Assembly: GCF_000768705.1 (NCBI RefSeq)
Contig: NZ_AVPJ01000005.1
Span: 186,001 to 250,000, forward strand
DNA from: Knoellia sinensis KCTC 19936
Lineage (GTDB): Bacteria > Actinomycetota > Actinomycetes > Actinomycetales > Dermatophilaceae
Length of the DNA: 64,000 nt
Direction: 5' to 3'
The notes beneath the pieces are model-generated. The model did not search any database. It saw nothing but the letters and a program-made list of their open reading frames with translations, and was not told where the DNA came from. The translations under genes were made by a program, and so were the position numbers. Each line of letters begins with the position of its first letter. The stretch's first letter is position 1. Below are positions 35,814-46,610 of the stretch, piece by piece.

Positions 35814-36471
35814 AGCGATCTGCGGCTCATGCCTGATTGCGGCGCCCGTCCTGTTGCTGGTGGGCGGCCTCCTGCACCCGGAGGAGACCACCAACGCGGC
35901 GCGCCAGTACGACATCGTTGCCGCCAACGCGGACCGGTGGGAACTGTCCCACTGGCTCATCACCGCGTCGATGCTGTTGATGGTCGGAGCCATTCTCGGC
36001 CTGGCCCACCAACTCCACGAGCGGCGTCCCGCTGAGGGGATCCTCGGCGGGGCTGTCGCCATCATGGGCGCCATGGCGCTGTTCGCCGTCGCTGCGGCGG
36101 AGACGATCGTCATTCCCGAACTCGGCCGCTCGGCTGAGGCTGGCGCTGGTGCGCTCTACGAGCAGATCTTCGCATTCGGCGGGACGCGGTGGACCGTGCT
36201 GCTGGTGGCGGTGCTCCTGATGCCGATTGGACTGATGGCCATGAGCTACGGGCTGTTCCGCTCGCAGGTCGCGCCAACCTGGGCGGCCGGGGCGTTGGGC
36301 TTCGGTGCGCTGGTGCTCATCGTGGCTCTGCCCAGCGGCTCCATGGTGGCGTTCGCGGTCGGCCTCGCGGCCATGACGGTCGGGATGGCCACGGTCGGCT
36401 GGGAAGTCCTCAGCGAGACCTACGAACAGTGGGAGCACCCACCGGTTCTGAGCGCCGCCCCGGCGGCCTGA
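35779..36471 (+). CDS. Six-helix membrane protein of unknown function
   Basis: 230-aa membrane protein that I do not recognise. About six hydrophobic helices (LIAAPVLLLVGGLLHP, WLITASMLLMVGAILGLAH, AVAIMGAMALFAVAAAETIV, TVLLVAVLLMPIGLMAMSYG and two more). General layout resembles DUF4386-like proteins. AAAGGAGA lies 5-6 nt before the ATG at 35779; the GTG just before is an alternative. It overlaps the GerMN gene by 35 nt. Confidence 0.75.
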   Translation: MNAQSKSERLRKAICGSCLIAAPVLLLVGGLLHPEETTNAARQYDIVAANADRWELSHWLITASMLLMVGAILGLAHQLHERRPAEGILGGAVAIMGAMALFAVAAAETIVIPELGRSAEAGAGALYEQIFAFGGTRWTVLLVAVLLMPIGLMAMSYGLFRSQVAPTWAAGALGFGALVLIVALPSGSMVAFAVGLAAMTVGMATVGWEVLSETYEQWEHPPVLSAAPAA

Positions 36472-36528
36472 CGCGCAAACTCGAGCACGGCGTTTGAGGG
36501 CCCGGGTTCAGTAGGTGGTGGATCGCGT

Positions 36529-36571
36529 CGATAACCAATAGGTGTCCAATCTGGCCACCTATTGGTTATCG
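36529..36571. repeat. 16-bp AT-rich perfect inverted repeat
   Basis: CGATAACCAATAGGTG (36529-36544) and its exact reverse complement (36556-36571) flank an 11-nt spacer. AT-rich stems are rare in this GC-rich DNA. It lies 58 nt past the membrane-protein stop and upstream of the GGCATAC hairpin. It may be a terminator or a protein-binding site. Confidence 0.7.
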
Positions 36572-36618
36572 CAGCCGAAACGCACCTATCCCGTCCTCGG
36601 CGCCGCAGATGCGGGGCA

Positions 36619-36674
36619 AACGCGAGCACGCGGCATACGGAGAAAAAATCTCTCGTATGCCGCGTGCTCGCGTT
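36619..36674. terminator. GGCATAC palindromic repeat, convergent terminator
   Basis: Arms of 21 bp (36619-36639 with 36654-36674) are perfectly complementary; the core is CGCGAGCACGCGGCATACG. The 14-nt loop GAGAAAAAATCTCT can extend the stem. It separates the convergent membrane-protein and malate dehydrogenase genes. With the copy at 26.5 kb it shares about 60 bp, including the right flank GTTGCGCTGTCAG. Confidence 0.8.
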
Positions 36675-36707
36675 GCGCTGTCAGCGCGCGTCCCAGCGTG
36701 GCTGGGT

Positions 36708-37697
36708 TCAGATCAAACCGAGGCCCTTGACGGCGTCGCGCTCCTCGGCGAGCTCGGCCACGGAGGCGTCGATCTTGCCGCGGGAGAACTCGTCGATGTC
36801 GAGGCCCTGGACGATGCTCCACTGGCCGTCCTTGACGGTGACGGGGAAGGAGGAGATGAGGCCTTCCTCGACACCGTAGGAGCCGTCGGAGCGGACGGCC
36901 ATGGAGACCCAGTCGCCCTCGGCGGTGCCGTCGACCCAGGTGCGGGCGTGGTCGATCGTGGCGGAGGCAGCTGACGCGGCCGAGGACGCACCGCGCGCCT
37001 CGATGATCGCGGCGCCGCGCTTGGCGACGGTGGGGATGAAGGTGTCGGCGAGCCAGGCCTGGTCGCCCACGGTCTCGGCGGCGTTCTTGCCGGAGACCTC
37101 GGCGTGGAAGAGGTCGGGGTACTGCGTCGCGGAGTGGTTGCCCCAGATCGTCATCTTCTTGATCTCGGTGACGGGCACCTGGAGCTTGGCGGCGAGCTGG
37201 CTGATCGCGCGGTTGTGGTCGAGGCGGGTCAGCGCCGAGAACTGCGACGTGGGGATGTCGGGGGCGTTGCTCATCGCGATGAGTGCGTTGGTGTTGGCCG
37301 GGTTGCCGGTGACGGTGATGCGCACGTCGTCGGCCGCGACCTTGTTGAGGGCCTTGCCCTGCGGGGCGAAGATGCCACCGTTGGCCTCGAGGAGGTCACC
37401 GCGCTCCATGCCCGGGCCGCGGGGGCGGGCGCCGACGAGGAGGGCGTGGTTGACGCCGTCGAAGACCTTCTCGGCGTCGTCGCCGATCTCGACCTTGGCG
37501 AGCGTCGGGAAGGCGCAGTCGTCGAGCTCCATGACGACACCCTCGAGAGCCTTGAGGGCCGGCGTGATCTCGAGCAGGCGCAGCTCGACGGGGGTGTCGG
37601 GGCCGAGCAGGGCACCGGACGCGATGCGGAACAGCAGGCTGTAGCCGATCTGGCCGGCAGCGCCGGTCACGGCCACCTTGACGGGGGTCTGGCTCAC
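36708..37697 (-). CDS. mdh: Malate dehydrogenase
   Basis: 329-aa NAD-dependent malate dehydrogenase of the TCA cycle, the usual length for the group. Rossmann motif [18 protein letters not shown], substrate loop [16 protein letters not shown], Asp in LTRLDHNRA, and catalytic His in [12 protein letters not shown]. The GTG at 37697 gives the family start ([11 protein letters not shown]); AGAGG lies about 9 nt upstream. It diverges from galE. Confidence 0.97.
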   Translation of the reverse strand: MSQTPVKVAVTGAAGQIGYSLLFRIASGALLGPDTPVELRLLEITPALKALEGVVMELDDCAFPTLAKVEIGDDAEKVFDGVNHALLVGARPRGPGMERGDLLEANGGIFAPQGKALNKVAADDVRITVTGNPANTNALIAMSNAPDIPTSQFSALTRLDHNRAISQLAAKLQVPVTEIKKMTIWGNHSATQYPDLFHAEVSGKNAAETVGDQAWLADTFIPTVAKRGAAIIEARGASSAASAASATIDHARTWVDGTAEGDWVSMAVRSDGSYGVEEGLISSFPVTVKDGQWSIVQGLDIDEFSRGKIDASVAELAEERDAVKGLGLI

Positions 37698-37807
37698 GAT
37701 GGGTACCTCTTCATGCTCAGGGTTCGGGTTCACGGCGAACGATGGTCGATCGCGACGCTATCAGCGGCGGAGTGGCGGTCGGACAACTGCCCACGTGGAG
37801 TGCGCCA

Positions 37808-37813
37808 TAGGGT
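37808..37813 (+). promoter_or_regulatory. Candidate -10 box of galE (leaderless)
   Basis: TAGGGT fits TANNNT and lies 6 nt before the ATG at 37820, placing the transcription start on the A of the start codon. Confidence 0.4.
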
Positions 37814-37819
37814 GTGGGG

Positions 37820-38833
37820 ATGCATGTTCTCGTCTCCGGCGGCGCCGGCTACATCGGGTCGCACACGGTCGTCCAGCTCGTCGCCGCGGGGCACGAGGTG
37901 ACCGTCGTCGACTCGTTCGCCAACGCCAAGCCGTCGGTCATCGCGCGGCTCAACGCGCTGACCGGCACCACGATCGACGTGCACTCCTTCGACCTCACCG
38001 ACCGCGACAAGACCGAGCACCTTTTCGCTCACACGGAGATCGACGCGGTCATCCACTTCGCCGGATTCAAGGCGGTGGGGGAGAGCGTGGAGAAGCCACT
38101 GGAGTACTACGAGAACAACCTCGACTCGACGTTCTCGCTGGTGCGAGCGATGCGACGCCACGACGTCCGCAAGCTCGTCTTCTCGAGCTCGGCGACGGTC
38201 TATGGCGCGGACCCGGTCGTGCCCATGACCGAGCACGCACCGACGTCTGCGACCAACCCCTACGGCTGGACCAAGGTCATGAACGAGCAGGTGCTGCGCG
38301 ACGTGGCGGCGGCCGACCCGACGTGGCGGATCGCGTTGCTGCGCTACTTCAACCCGGTCGGTGCGCACCCGAGCGGCACCATCGGTGAGGACCCGAGCGA
38401 CATCCCCAACAACCTCATGCCGTTCATCGCGCAGGTTGCGGTGGGGCGGCGCGAGAAGCTGCTCGTCTTTGGCGACGACTACCCGACGCCCGACGGAACC
38501 GGTGTGCGCGACTACATCCACGTCGAGGACCTTGCGGCCGGGCACATCGCTGCGCTCACCAAGCTCGCGACGGCTGAGGAGCCGGTGAGCACCTGGAACC
38601 TTGGCACCGGCCACGGCACGTCGGTCCTCGAGCTGCTGCACGCGTTCGAGCGGGCGGTCGGGCACGAGCTGCCGTACGAGATCGTCGACCGGCGTCCGGG
38701 TGACATTGCTGCTTCGTTTGCCGACCCGCGTCGGGCAGAGGCGGAGTTGGGGTGGAAGGCGACGCGCACCGTCGACGACATGTGCGCCGACACGTGGCGG
38801 TGGCAGAGCCAGAACCCCGACGGCTACCCGTGA
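37820..38833 (+). CDS. galE: UDP-glucose 4-epimerase
   Basis: 337-aa extended SDR interconverting UDP-glucose and UDP-galactose. NAD motif GGAGYIGSHTVVQL, catalytic Ser in FSSSATVYG, Tyr/Lys in NPYGWTKVMNE, and the substrate stretch RYFNPVGAHPSG. It is not within the polysaccharide operon 15 kb away but can feed it. The GTG of the acetyltransferase gene overlaps its stop (GTGA). ATG at 37820 is favoured by the TAGGGT box; GTG at 37814 is the alternative. Confidence 0.96.
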   Translation: MHVLVSGGAGYIGSHTVVQLVAAGHEVTVVDSFANAKPSVIARLNALTGTTIDVHSFDLTDRDKTEHLFAHTEIDAVIHFAGFKAVGESVEKPLEYYENNLDSTFSLVRAMRRHDVRKLVFSSSATVYGADPVVPMTEHAPTSATNPYGWTKVMNEQVLRDVAAADPTWRIALLRYFNPVGAHPSGTIGEDPSDIPNNLMPFIAQVAVGRREKLLVFGDDYPTPDGTGVRDYIHVEDLAAGHIAALTKLATAEEPVSTWNLGTGHGTSVLELLHAFERAVGHELPYEIVDRRPGDIAASFADPRRAEAELGWKATRTVDDMCADTWRWQSQNPDGYP

Positions 38834-39294
38834 CCGGACCGATGGTGCGGCGGGCGACTCGCGAGGACCTGCCCGCGATCGTCGCCCTGCTCGTCGACGA
38901 CCCGCTTGGTGCGACGCGCGAGTCGGCGGGTGGAGCGGATGGTGAGCTCACGGCATACGTGACGGCCTTTGAGGCGATCGACGCGGATCCGGCGCATGCG
39001 CTCGTCGTCCTCGACGACGGGGGAGAGGTCGTCGGCACGCTCCAGCTCACGCTCCTGCCGGGGCTGTCGCGAGGGGGTGCGTTGCGTGCCCAGATCGAGG
39101 CGGTGCGCGTGGCGTCGAGCCGACGCGGGCAAGGACTCGGCGAGCAGTTGTTCCAGTGGGCGATCGACGAGGCGCGGCGTCGGGGAGCGGTCCTGGTGCA
39201 GCTCACGACCGACGCGAGTCGTGGGGACGCGCACCGGTTCTATGAGCGGCTCGGCTTCGTGCCGTCCCACGTCGGGATGAAGCGCACCCTCTGA
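38830..39294 (+). CDS. GNAT-family N-acetyltransferase
   Basis: 154-aa acetyltransferase. Acetyl-CoA loop in SSRRGQGLGEQLFQWAIDEA, preceded by motif D-like VGTLQLTLLPGLSRGG and followed by DAHRFYERLGFVPSHVGMK. The substrate is unknown. It is translationally coupled to galE by a GTGA overlap. The 372-nt stretch after it holds no gene, only palindromes and the hip operators. Confidence 0.9.
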   Translation: MTGPMVRRATREDLPAIVALLVDDPLGATRESAGGADGELTAYVTAFEAIDADPAHALVVLDDGGEVVGTLQLTLLPGLSRGGALRAQIEAVRVASSRRGQGLGEQLFQWAIDEARRRGAVLVQLTTDASRGDAHRFYERLGFVPSHVGMKRTL

Positions 39295-39371
39295 TCCCCG
39301 GGTCGACTGCCGCGCTGGACCACCGCCAGCGTCGAGGTGCTGGGGGCGGCGTGAAGGTGGTGTCGCACGGC

Positions 39372-39460
39372 GCTGTGCACTGCTGCGGGCCTGCGCAGCA
39401 GTGCACAGCCCAGCCGTGCCCCGACTGTGCACTGCTGCAGGCGTACGCAGCAGTGCACAG
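39372..39460. repeat. Two tandem copies of a long palindrome
   Basis: Palindrome 1 has 15-bp arms (39372-39386 GCTGTGCACTGCTGC, with 39395-39409). Palindrome 2 has 14-bp arms (39425-39438 with 39447-39460). Both have 8-nt spacers and the same arm sequence, so the half-site occurs four times in 89 bp. They lie after the acetyltransferase gene and 50 bp before the first hip operator; they could be terminators or binding sites. Confidence 0.85.
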
Positions 39461-39511
39461 CGCGCGCCGGGACCTCTCAGAGGCCCAGCACGAGATCAGG
39501 GCACGAGCAGC

Positions 39512-39531
39512 AACGCACCGATCGGTGCGTT
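39512..39531. promoter_or_regulatory. hip operator 1
   Basis: AACGCACCGATCGGTGCGTT, a perfect 20-bp palindrome and the best of three related sites upstream of hipB. Centre at 39521.5, 61 bp from the centre of site 2. Expected binding site for a HipB dimer. Confidence 0.7.
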
Positions 39532-39572
39532 TCTCTCGCCCGGTTGCGCCCTGAGGTGACGTTGCAACCAAA

Positions 39573-39592
39573 AACGCACCGATCGTTCTGTT
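39573..39592. promoter_or_regulatory. hip operator 2
   Basis: AACGCACCGATCGTTCTGTT keeps the left half of site 1 exactly, with three mismatches in the right half. Centre at 39582.5. Confidence 0.6.
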
Positions 39593-39633
39593 TTCCTTGA
39601 CGATGCGGCCGAGCTGTGGAGATACTTGAGCAA

Positions 39634-39653
39634 AACGCACCAATCGGTGTGTT
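39634..39653. promoter_or_regulatory. hip operator 3
   Basis: AACGCACCAATCGGTGTGTT has two mismatched pairs. Centre at 39643.5, again 61 bp from site 2. It ends 13 nt before the hipB start, so HipB bound here would block initiation or early elongation. Confidence 0.65.
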
Positions 39654-39666
39654 TCTGGGAGGTCTC

Positions 39667-39873
39667 ATGTCAATGCCCACCGAACTCGCCACCGCCGTCC
39701 GCGAGCGACGTCGCGCCCTCGGCCTCACCCAGCAGGAGACGGGAGAGCTCGCCGGGGTCTCTGCGAAGTTCATCCGCGACTTCGAGCGCGGCAAGGATTC
39801 GGTGCGTCTGGACAAACTGACGGACCTGCTCGACGTGCTCGGCCTGGCCCTCCGCGTCGAGGTGTCACGGTGA
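39667..39873 (+). CDS. hipB: HipB-like antitoxin, XRE-family repressor
   Basis: 68-aa helix-turn-helix protein (VRERRRALGLTQQETGELAG, VSAKFIRDFERGKDSVRL). HipB proteins neutralise HipA and repress the operon. I chose the ATG at 39667 because GGGAGG lies just upstream and a longer frame would run through operator 3. Its stop overlaps the hipA GTG (GTGA), typical of coupled toxin-antitoxin genes. Confidence 0.9.
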   Translation: MSMPTELATAVRERRRALGLTQQETGELAGVSAKFIRDFERGKDSVRLDKLTDLLDVLGLALRVEVSR

Positions 39874-41090
39874 CGCAGCAGTCGGTGCGCGCGCTCGACC
39901 GGCGCGATGTCGCAGACGTCTACAAGGCCGGACGGCTCGCCGCCACCCTGACCCGGGGGGCCGACGGCGTCCGCTTCGCCTACCTGCCGGACCATCTGGA
40001 GCGCGGCCTCCCACCCGTGGCGACGACTCTGCCGCTGACCGACGAGCCCCTGATGTCGCCGCCCGGCGCGGTCCCTCCCTATTTCGCGGGCCTTCTCCCG
40101 GAGGGTCGGCGCCTCACGGGACTGAGGCGAGCACTCAAGGCGTCGGCCGACGACGAGCTGACCCTGCTGCTCGCGGTGGGCGCGGATCCGGTGGGCGACG
40201 TTCAGGTCGTTCCTCAAGGTCACGTGCCCGCGCCCGCCGAGCCACTCATCCAGGTCGCGAAGTCGTTCGACGAGATCACCTTCTCCGAGGTGCTCGAGCA
40301 GGCCGGAGTGATCGACCCCGTCGCCCTGGCGGGAGTCCAGGACAAGGCCTCCGCGCGGATGATTTCCGTGCCGGTCGCGCGGGCGGGGGAGCGCTACATC
40401 CTCAAGGTCGACCCCCCGGAGTTTCCGCGCGTTGTGGTCAACGAGGCCTTCTTCGTCCGCGTCGCCAAGGTCGCTCGCCTCCCGGTCGTGGACGCCCGCG
40501 TCGTCCACGACAGCACCGGCCGACCCGGGCTGCTCGTGCGTCGCTTCGACCGCGTCCTGGTCGACGGTGAACCGCGCGCGCTCGCGGTCGAAGACGCGGC
40601 TCAGGCCATGAACCTCTATCCCGCCGACAAGTACGCCGTGGGGGCCGAGGCTGCCGTGACTGCACTCAGCACGTTGTGCGCCGCTCGGCCAGTGGCAGTG
40701 CGGGACCTCTTCAGGCAACTCACCTTCGCGTGGTTCACCGGCAATGGTGACGTCCACGCCAAGAACCTTTCGGTACTCGCCACGCCCACAGGGGAGTGGC
40801 GCGTCTCCCCGGCCTACGACCTCCCCTCCACGCTGCCGTACCGCGATCACACGATGGCCCTCCCCATGGCGGGGAGGCGAGAGGGGTTCTCTCGTCGGTC
40901 CCTGCTCGAGTTCGCAGACCGCATCGGGCTCCCGTCAGCGTCAGCGGAGCGGGTCATCGACGAGGTCCTCACCGCGACCGCAGACGTCGCCGCGTCGCTG
41001 ACTGCGGACCCGCTCGGCTTCCCGCCGCACCAGATCCGCAGTTGGGTTCGGGCGTTGAGCCACCGCCGCGAGGCCGCACTGCCGAGCTGA
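39870..41090 (+). CDS. hipA: HipA-type serine/threonine kinase toxin
   Basis: 406-aa toxin kinase; the E. coli relative phosphorylates glutamyl-tRNA synthetase to cause dormancy. N-terminal HipA couple domain with AGLLPEGRRLTGLR, then VQDKASARM, ATP-binding ERYILKVDPPEFP with conserved Lys, catalytic loop FTGNGDVHAKNLSV, and metal Asp in PAYDLPST. All key residues are present, so it should be active. GTG start overlaps hipB. A GGCATAC hairpin terminates it. Confidence 0.93.
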   Translation: MTQQSVRALDRRDVADVYKAGRLAATLTRGADGVRFAYLPDHLERGLPPVATTLPLTDEPLMSPPGAVPPYFAGLLPEGRRLTGLRRALKASADDELTLLLAVGADPVGDVQVVPQGHVPAPAEPLIQVAKSFDEITFSEVLEQAGVIDPVALAGVQDKASARMISVPVARAGERYILKVDPPEFPRVVVNEAFFVRVAKVARLPVVDARVVHDSTGRPGLLVRRFDRVLVDGEPRALAVEDAAQAMNLYPADKYAVGAEAAVTALSTLCAARPVAVRDLFRQLTFAWFTGNGDVHAKNLSVLATPTGEWRVSPAYDLPSTLPYRDHTMALPMAGRREGFSRRSLLEFADRIGLPSASAERVIDEVLTATADVAASLTADPLGFPPHQIRSWVRALSHRREAALPS

Positions 41091-41114
41091 CGGCGGCGGG
41101 CGTGCGCCAGAAGC

Positions 41115-41158
41115 ACGTATGCCGTGTGCTCACCTCTCGGTGAGCGCACGGCATACGT
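41115..41158. terminator. GGCATAC palindromic repeat, convergent terminator
   Basis: ACGTATGCCGTGTGCTCACC (41115-41134) pairs with 41139-41158 over 20 bp with a single G-T pair and a TCTC tetraloop. Here the two words point in the opposite order from the other three hairpins. It separates the convergent hipA and isocitrate dehydrogenase genes. Confidence 0.8.
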
Positions 41159-41184
41159 CGTGGTTGGCTTGAAAGCCCGCCGGG

Positions 41185-44080
<2,896 letters not shown>

Positions 44081-44084
<4 letters not shown>

Positions 44085-44920
44085 GAGGTCCCGGGCGGCT
44101 CATCGAGCGCATCGAGATCACTGAAGTCGTTGTCACCAGCGGGGAGGTCGTCAGCGGCCGCCCACGGGAGGTCGGTGTCGGTCGGCGAAGGGGTGATGCC
44201 TGCTTCGTCGAAGTCAGCTTGGACCTGCTCGGGTGTGGTGGCGCGCAGACGGGCGATCGCTTCGAGCGACACGACGCTCTCGATGTAGCCGGTGGTCGCG
44301 CGGGCGAGAAGGCGTTGTGGGGCGCGATGCATGTCGGACTCGGACTGCAGGGCGTGGTACTGGTCGGCCCACCCATACCTCGTCGCCAGCGCCGGCGCCG
44401 TCAGCGCCATCCACCTCTGTTTGCGTGAGGCGTCGATGTATCCGGCCAGGTTCAACTGAATCGCGATGATGGCCGGAGAGGCCTGAAAACGTTGGACGAG
44501 GCCCGCCAAGTCAGCCTCGCTCAGGTCTTCTCGGCTCGTGAGAACGCCCCGGATCCCATCGATGGGTACGAGCAGGTGTCGGGCGAATGAGTCCGCCCGC
44601 TGTTCCTCGGGCCCACGGTCTGACCAGCCGGACGGCTTGGGTGGGGAGCAGTCATCGAAGAGCACATGGGCGAGTTCGTGAGCGAGCGTGGACCGCTGCC
44701 GCATCGGGTTGCGGGTCCGGGCGACGGCGATCATCGTGACCGCGCGCAGCGGGTCACGCATGGTCATGCCGTGCTCGTCCGGTCCCGCCTGAAGGATGGC
44801 CACGTCAACGTCGGTGGTCTGCTCGATCAGGGCGACCAGGTCAGGCAGGGGCTGCACCCCGAGGCCGTGGCCCAACCTGAACGCCTCAGCCCGTTCTCGT
44901 CCCTGCTGCTCGGGGGTCAT
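44081..44920 (-). CDS. ImmA/IrrE-family metallopeptidase
   Basis: 279-aa protein with the HExxH zinc motif in STLAHELAHVLFDD and the following EEQRADSFARHLLVP, standard for ImmA/IrrE. Such peptidases cleave a partner XRE repressor or regulate a response. The C-terminal 80 residues carry an acidic tail (SPTDTDLPWAAADD). It is coupled by ATGA overlaps to the XRE gene upstream and the PIN-like gene downstream; cleavage of that XRE protein to release the PIN protein is a reasonable model but unproven. Confidence 0.88.
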
Positions 44921-45258
44921 GCGGGCTGGGGGATCGCTTGGTCCTCGAGGTAGGCGTCGAGTTCCAAGTAGTGGGTCAATTCGCGGCGCATCGCAGCCAT
45001 GTCTGCGTCGTCGGTTGCGCGCGCCGCGCACTCGACACGATCCCGCACCGCAGACCGTCCCGTGATCTCAGCGACCGTCGATCCGGTCGCCCACGCCAGC
45101 GCGAGGATCTCGTTCATCTTCGGAGCCAACGTGCCGGACTCCATCCGGGAAAGGCCGGACTGCGAGATGCCTGTGGCCCGGCTCAACGCACGCTGGCTCA
45201 GACCCGCGAGTTCACGAGCCCGGCTGATGTTGGTGCCCACTCTGCTGGCGGCAGTCAC
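44917..45258 (-). CDS. XRE-family transcriptional regulator
   Basis: 113-aa protein with an N-terminal helix-turn-helix (ISRARELAGLSQRALSRATG, ISQSGLSRMESGTLAPKMNE) and a helical C-terminus. Likely autorepressor and substrate/partner of the adjacent ImmA/IrrE peptidase. Start: GTG at 45258 with GAGAGG 8 nt upstream. A longer frame from GTG at 45348 overlaps the stop of the antitoxin-like gene (GTGA), but its extra 30 codons have poor GC3, so I prefer the shorter start. A palindrome TTGATTCAA lies between. Confidence 0.83.
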   Translation of the reverse strand: MTAASRVGTNISRARELAGLSQRALSRATGISQSGLSRMESGTLAPKMNEILALAWATGSTVAEITGRSAVRDRVECAARATDDADMAAMRRELTHYLELDAYLEDQAIPQPA

Positions 45259-45278
45259 CTGAATCACCTCTCCCCAAG

Positions 45279-45293
45279 TTGATTCAATGGTAG
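45279..45293 (-). promoter_or_regulatory. Candidate promoter and operator of the XRE cassette
   Basis: TACCAT (lower strand, 45288-45293) fits a -10 box; the palindrome TTGATTCAA (45279-45287) follows at once, where a repressor would cover the transcription start. A related GAATCA lies at 45261-45266. Confidence 0.35.
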
Positions 45294-45344
45294 TCGTGCG
45301 TGCCGACAAGGGCAACCTCACCCCCGCGCGCCTCGGCACTGGCG

Positions 45345-45518
45345 TCACAGTGACTGGTCCAAGACCTCGTCGATCTCCCGGCGTAACCGGTCCGGGTCCA
45401 CCTTGGGGGTGCGCTTCGCTCGTGCGATCAGTTCGGTCGCGGGGAGGCTGCGTTGAGGCATCGGGCGATCTTCAGCGTCGGGCTCCCCGTTGGCCTCGTG
45501 CGCCGTGTCTGCGCTCAC
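45345..45518 (-). CDS. Small antitoxin-like protein without a visible toxin partner
   Basis: 57-aa protein (MSADTAHEANGEPDAEDRPM, then LPATELIARAKRTPKVDPDR and LRREIDEVLDQSL). The RTPKVDPDRLRREIDEVLDQ pattern resembles actinobacterial antitoxins that precede VapC-type PIN toxins. No VapC reading frame follows; the next genes are the XRE/ImmA/PIN cassette. The GTG start is 6 nt after TACATT, so it fits a leaderless transcript. Its stop overlaps the longest possible XRE frame by 4 nt. Could be a true fourth cassette member. Confidence 0.55.
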   Translation of the reverse strand: MSADTAHEANGEPDAEDRPMPQRSLPATELIARAKRTPKVDPDRLRREIDEVLDQSL

Positions 45519-45524
45519 ATGTCC

Positions 45525-45530
45525 AATGTA
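45525..45530 (-). promoter_or_regulatory. Candidate -10 box of the antitoxin-like gene
   Basis: TACATT on the lower strand, exactly 6 nt before the GTG at 45518. The 174-nt gap between this gene and the aquaporin gene also holds an imperfect hairpin at about 45550-45600 that may end the aquaporin transcript. Confidence 0.4.
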
Positions 45531-45692
45531 GGACCCACCTGCGCCTTATTGCCGCCATTGCACCCGTTCGCTGCGCTCGCCGTGCAGTGGCGGGCAATTG
45601 GTCAGCTGTTGGCGCTAGGCAACGGCGCGGCACGATCCCTTCAGGTCCCCTCATGGGGAGCAAAAGTTGGGGCGTGGCTGGGGTGGGGCGGG

Positions 45693-46520
45693 TCAGTCGA
45701 TGGGGCGGGCGGCGTTGGGGTCGACGCCGTCGGGCACGAGCTCGTCCTCGGCACGCACCATGCCGGTGATGTCGTCGTCCCGACGGTCGACGCCGGTGAT
45801 GAGGTGGAACGTCGCGCCGGCGATCGCGGCACCGATGATCGGCGCGAGCCAGAAGAGCCACAGCTGCCCCGGAGCACCCGCACCGTTGAAGAACGCGACA
45901 CCCGTCGAACGGGCCGGGTTGACCGACGTGTTGGAGATCGGGATGGAGATGAGGTGGATGAGCGTCAGCATGAGGCCGATGGCCAGCGGCGCAAACCCGG
46001 TGGGGGCGGCGTCGCGGGTCACACCGAGGATGACGTAGACGAAGAACATCGTCAGCAGCACCTCGGCGCACAGCACGGCAATCATCGAGTAGCCGCCGGG
46101 GGAGTTCTCGGCGAAGCCGTTGGCCGCCATGTTTCCCTCGGCGACGAAGCCGTCACGCCCGCGGGCGATGGCCCACAGGGCGCCACCGGCGGCGAGACCA
46201 CCGAGCACCTGCGCGATGACGTAGCCCGGCACGTCCTTCCACACGAAGCGCTTGGCAACAGAGAGGCCGATCGTCACGGCCGGGTTGAAGTGGGCCCCGG
46301 AAACGTGCCCCACGGCATACGCCATCGTCACGACCGTCAAGCCGAAGGCGAGGGCAACGCCCAGGAAGCCGATCCCGAGATGCGTGGGGGCGCCGGAGCC
46401 GAGCGTCGGCGTCGACAGGAAGCCGGCGGCATACATCGCGGCGCCACAGCCTCCGAAGACGAGCCAGAAGGTGCCGACGAACTCCGCCAAGAGGCGCTTG
46501 GTCATCTCAGGGATCTGCAT
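45693..46520 (-). CDS. aqpZ: Aquaporin Z-like water channel
   Basis: 275-aa MIP-family channel. Both pore motifs are present ([13 protein letters not shown] and [12 protein letters not shown]), with six membrane helices and two half-helices; the residues around them fit an orthodox water channel rather than a glycerol facilitator. The 45-residue C-terminal tail is acidic ([19 protein letters not shown]). CAGAAT lies 7 nt before the upstream in-frame ATG (46529); 46520 is chosen by family alignment. Three GGCATAC-type words lie in or near it, two in the coding region. Confidence 0.95.
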   Translation of the reverse strand: MQIPEMTKRLLAEFVGTFWLVFGGCGAAMYAAGFLSTPTLGSGAPTHLGIGFLGVALAFGLTVVTMAYAVGHVSGAHFNPAVTIGLSVAKRFVWKDVPGYVIAQVLGGLAAGGALWAIARGRDGFVAEGNMAANGFAENSPGGYSMIAVLCAEVLLTMFFVYVILGVTRDAAPTGFAPLAIGLMLTLIHLISIPISNTSVNPARSTGVAFFNGAGAPGQLWLFWLAPIIGAAIAGATFHLITGVDRRDDDITGMVRAEDELVPDGVDPNAARPID

Positions 46521-46610
46521 GGCGCCCATTCTGGACCACGGGCCCCGCGCGATGGGTGATGTGACGGTGCTCGTGTCTCTCACGTGCGGATCACGAGGTG
46601 TGGGCAGGGC

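Noticed and set aside
39512-39653. CRISPR-like reading of the three spaced palindromes
   Set aside because: Only three imperfect 20-bp units with a fixed 61-bp period, directly upstream of hipB and without cas genes; operators fit better.
45259-45348. Longer start for the XRE regulator (GTG 45348, GTGA overlap with the small gene)
   Set aside because: The added codons have poor GC3 and would span a promoter-like box and palindrome; kept only as an alternative.
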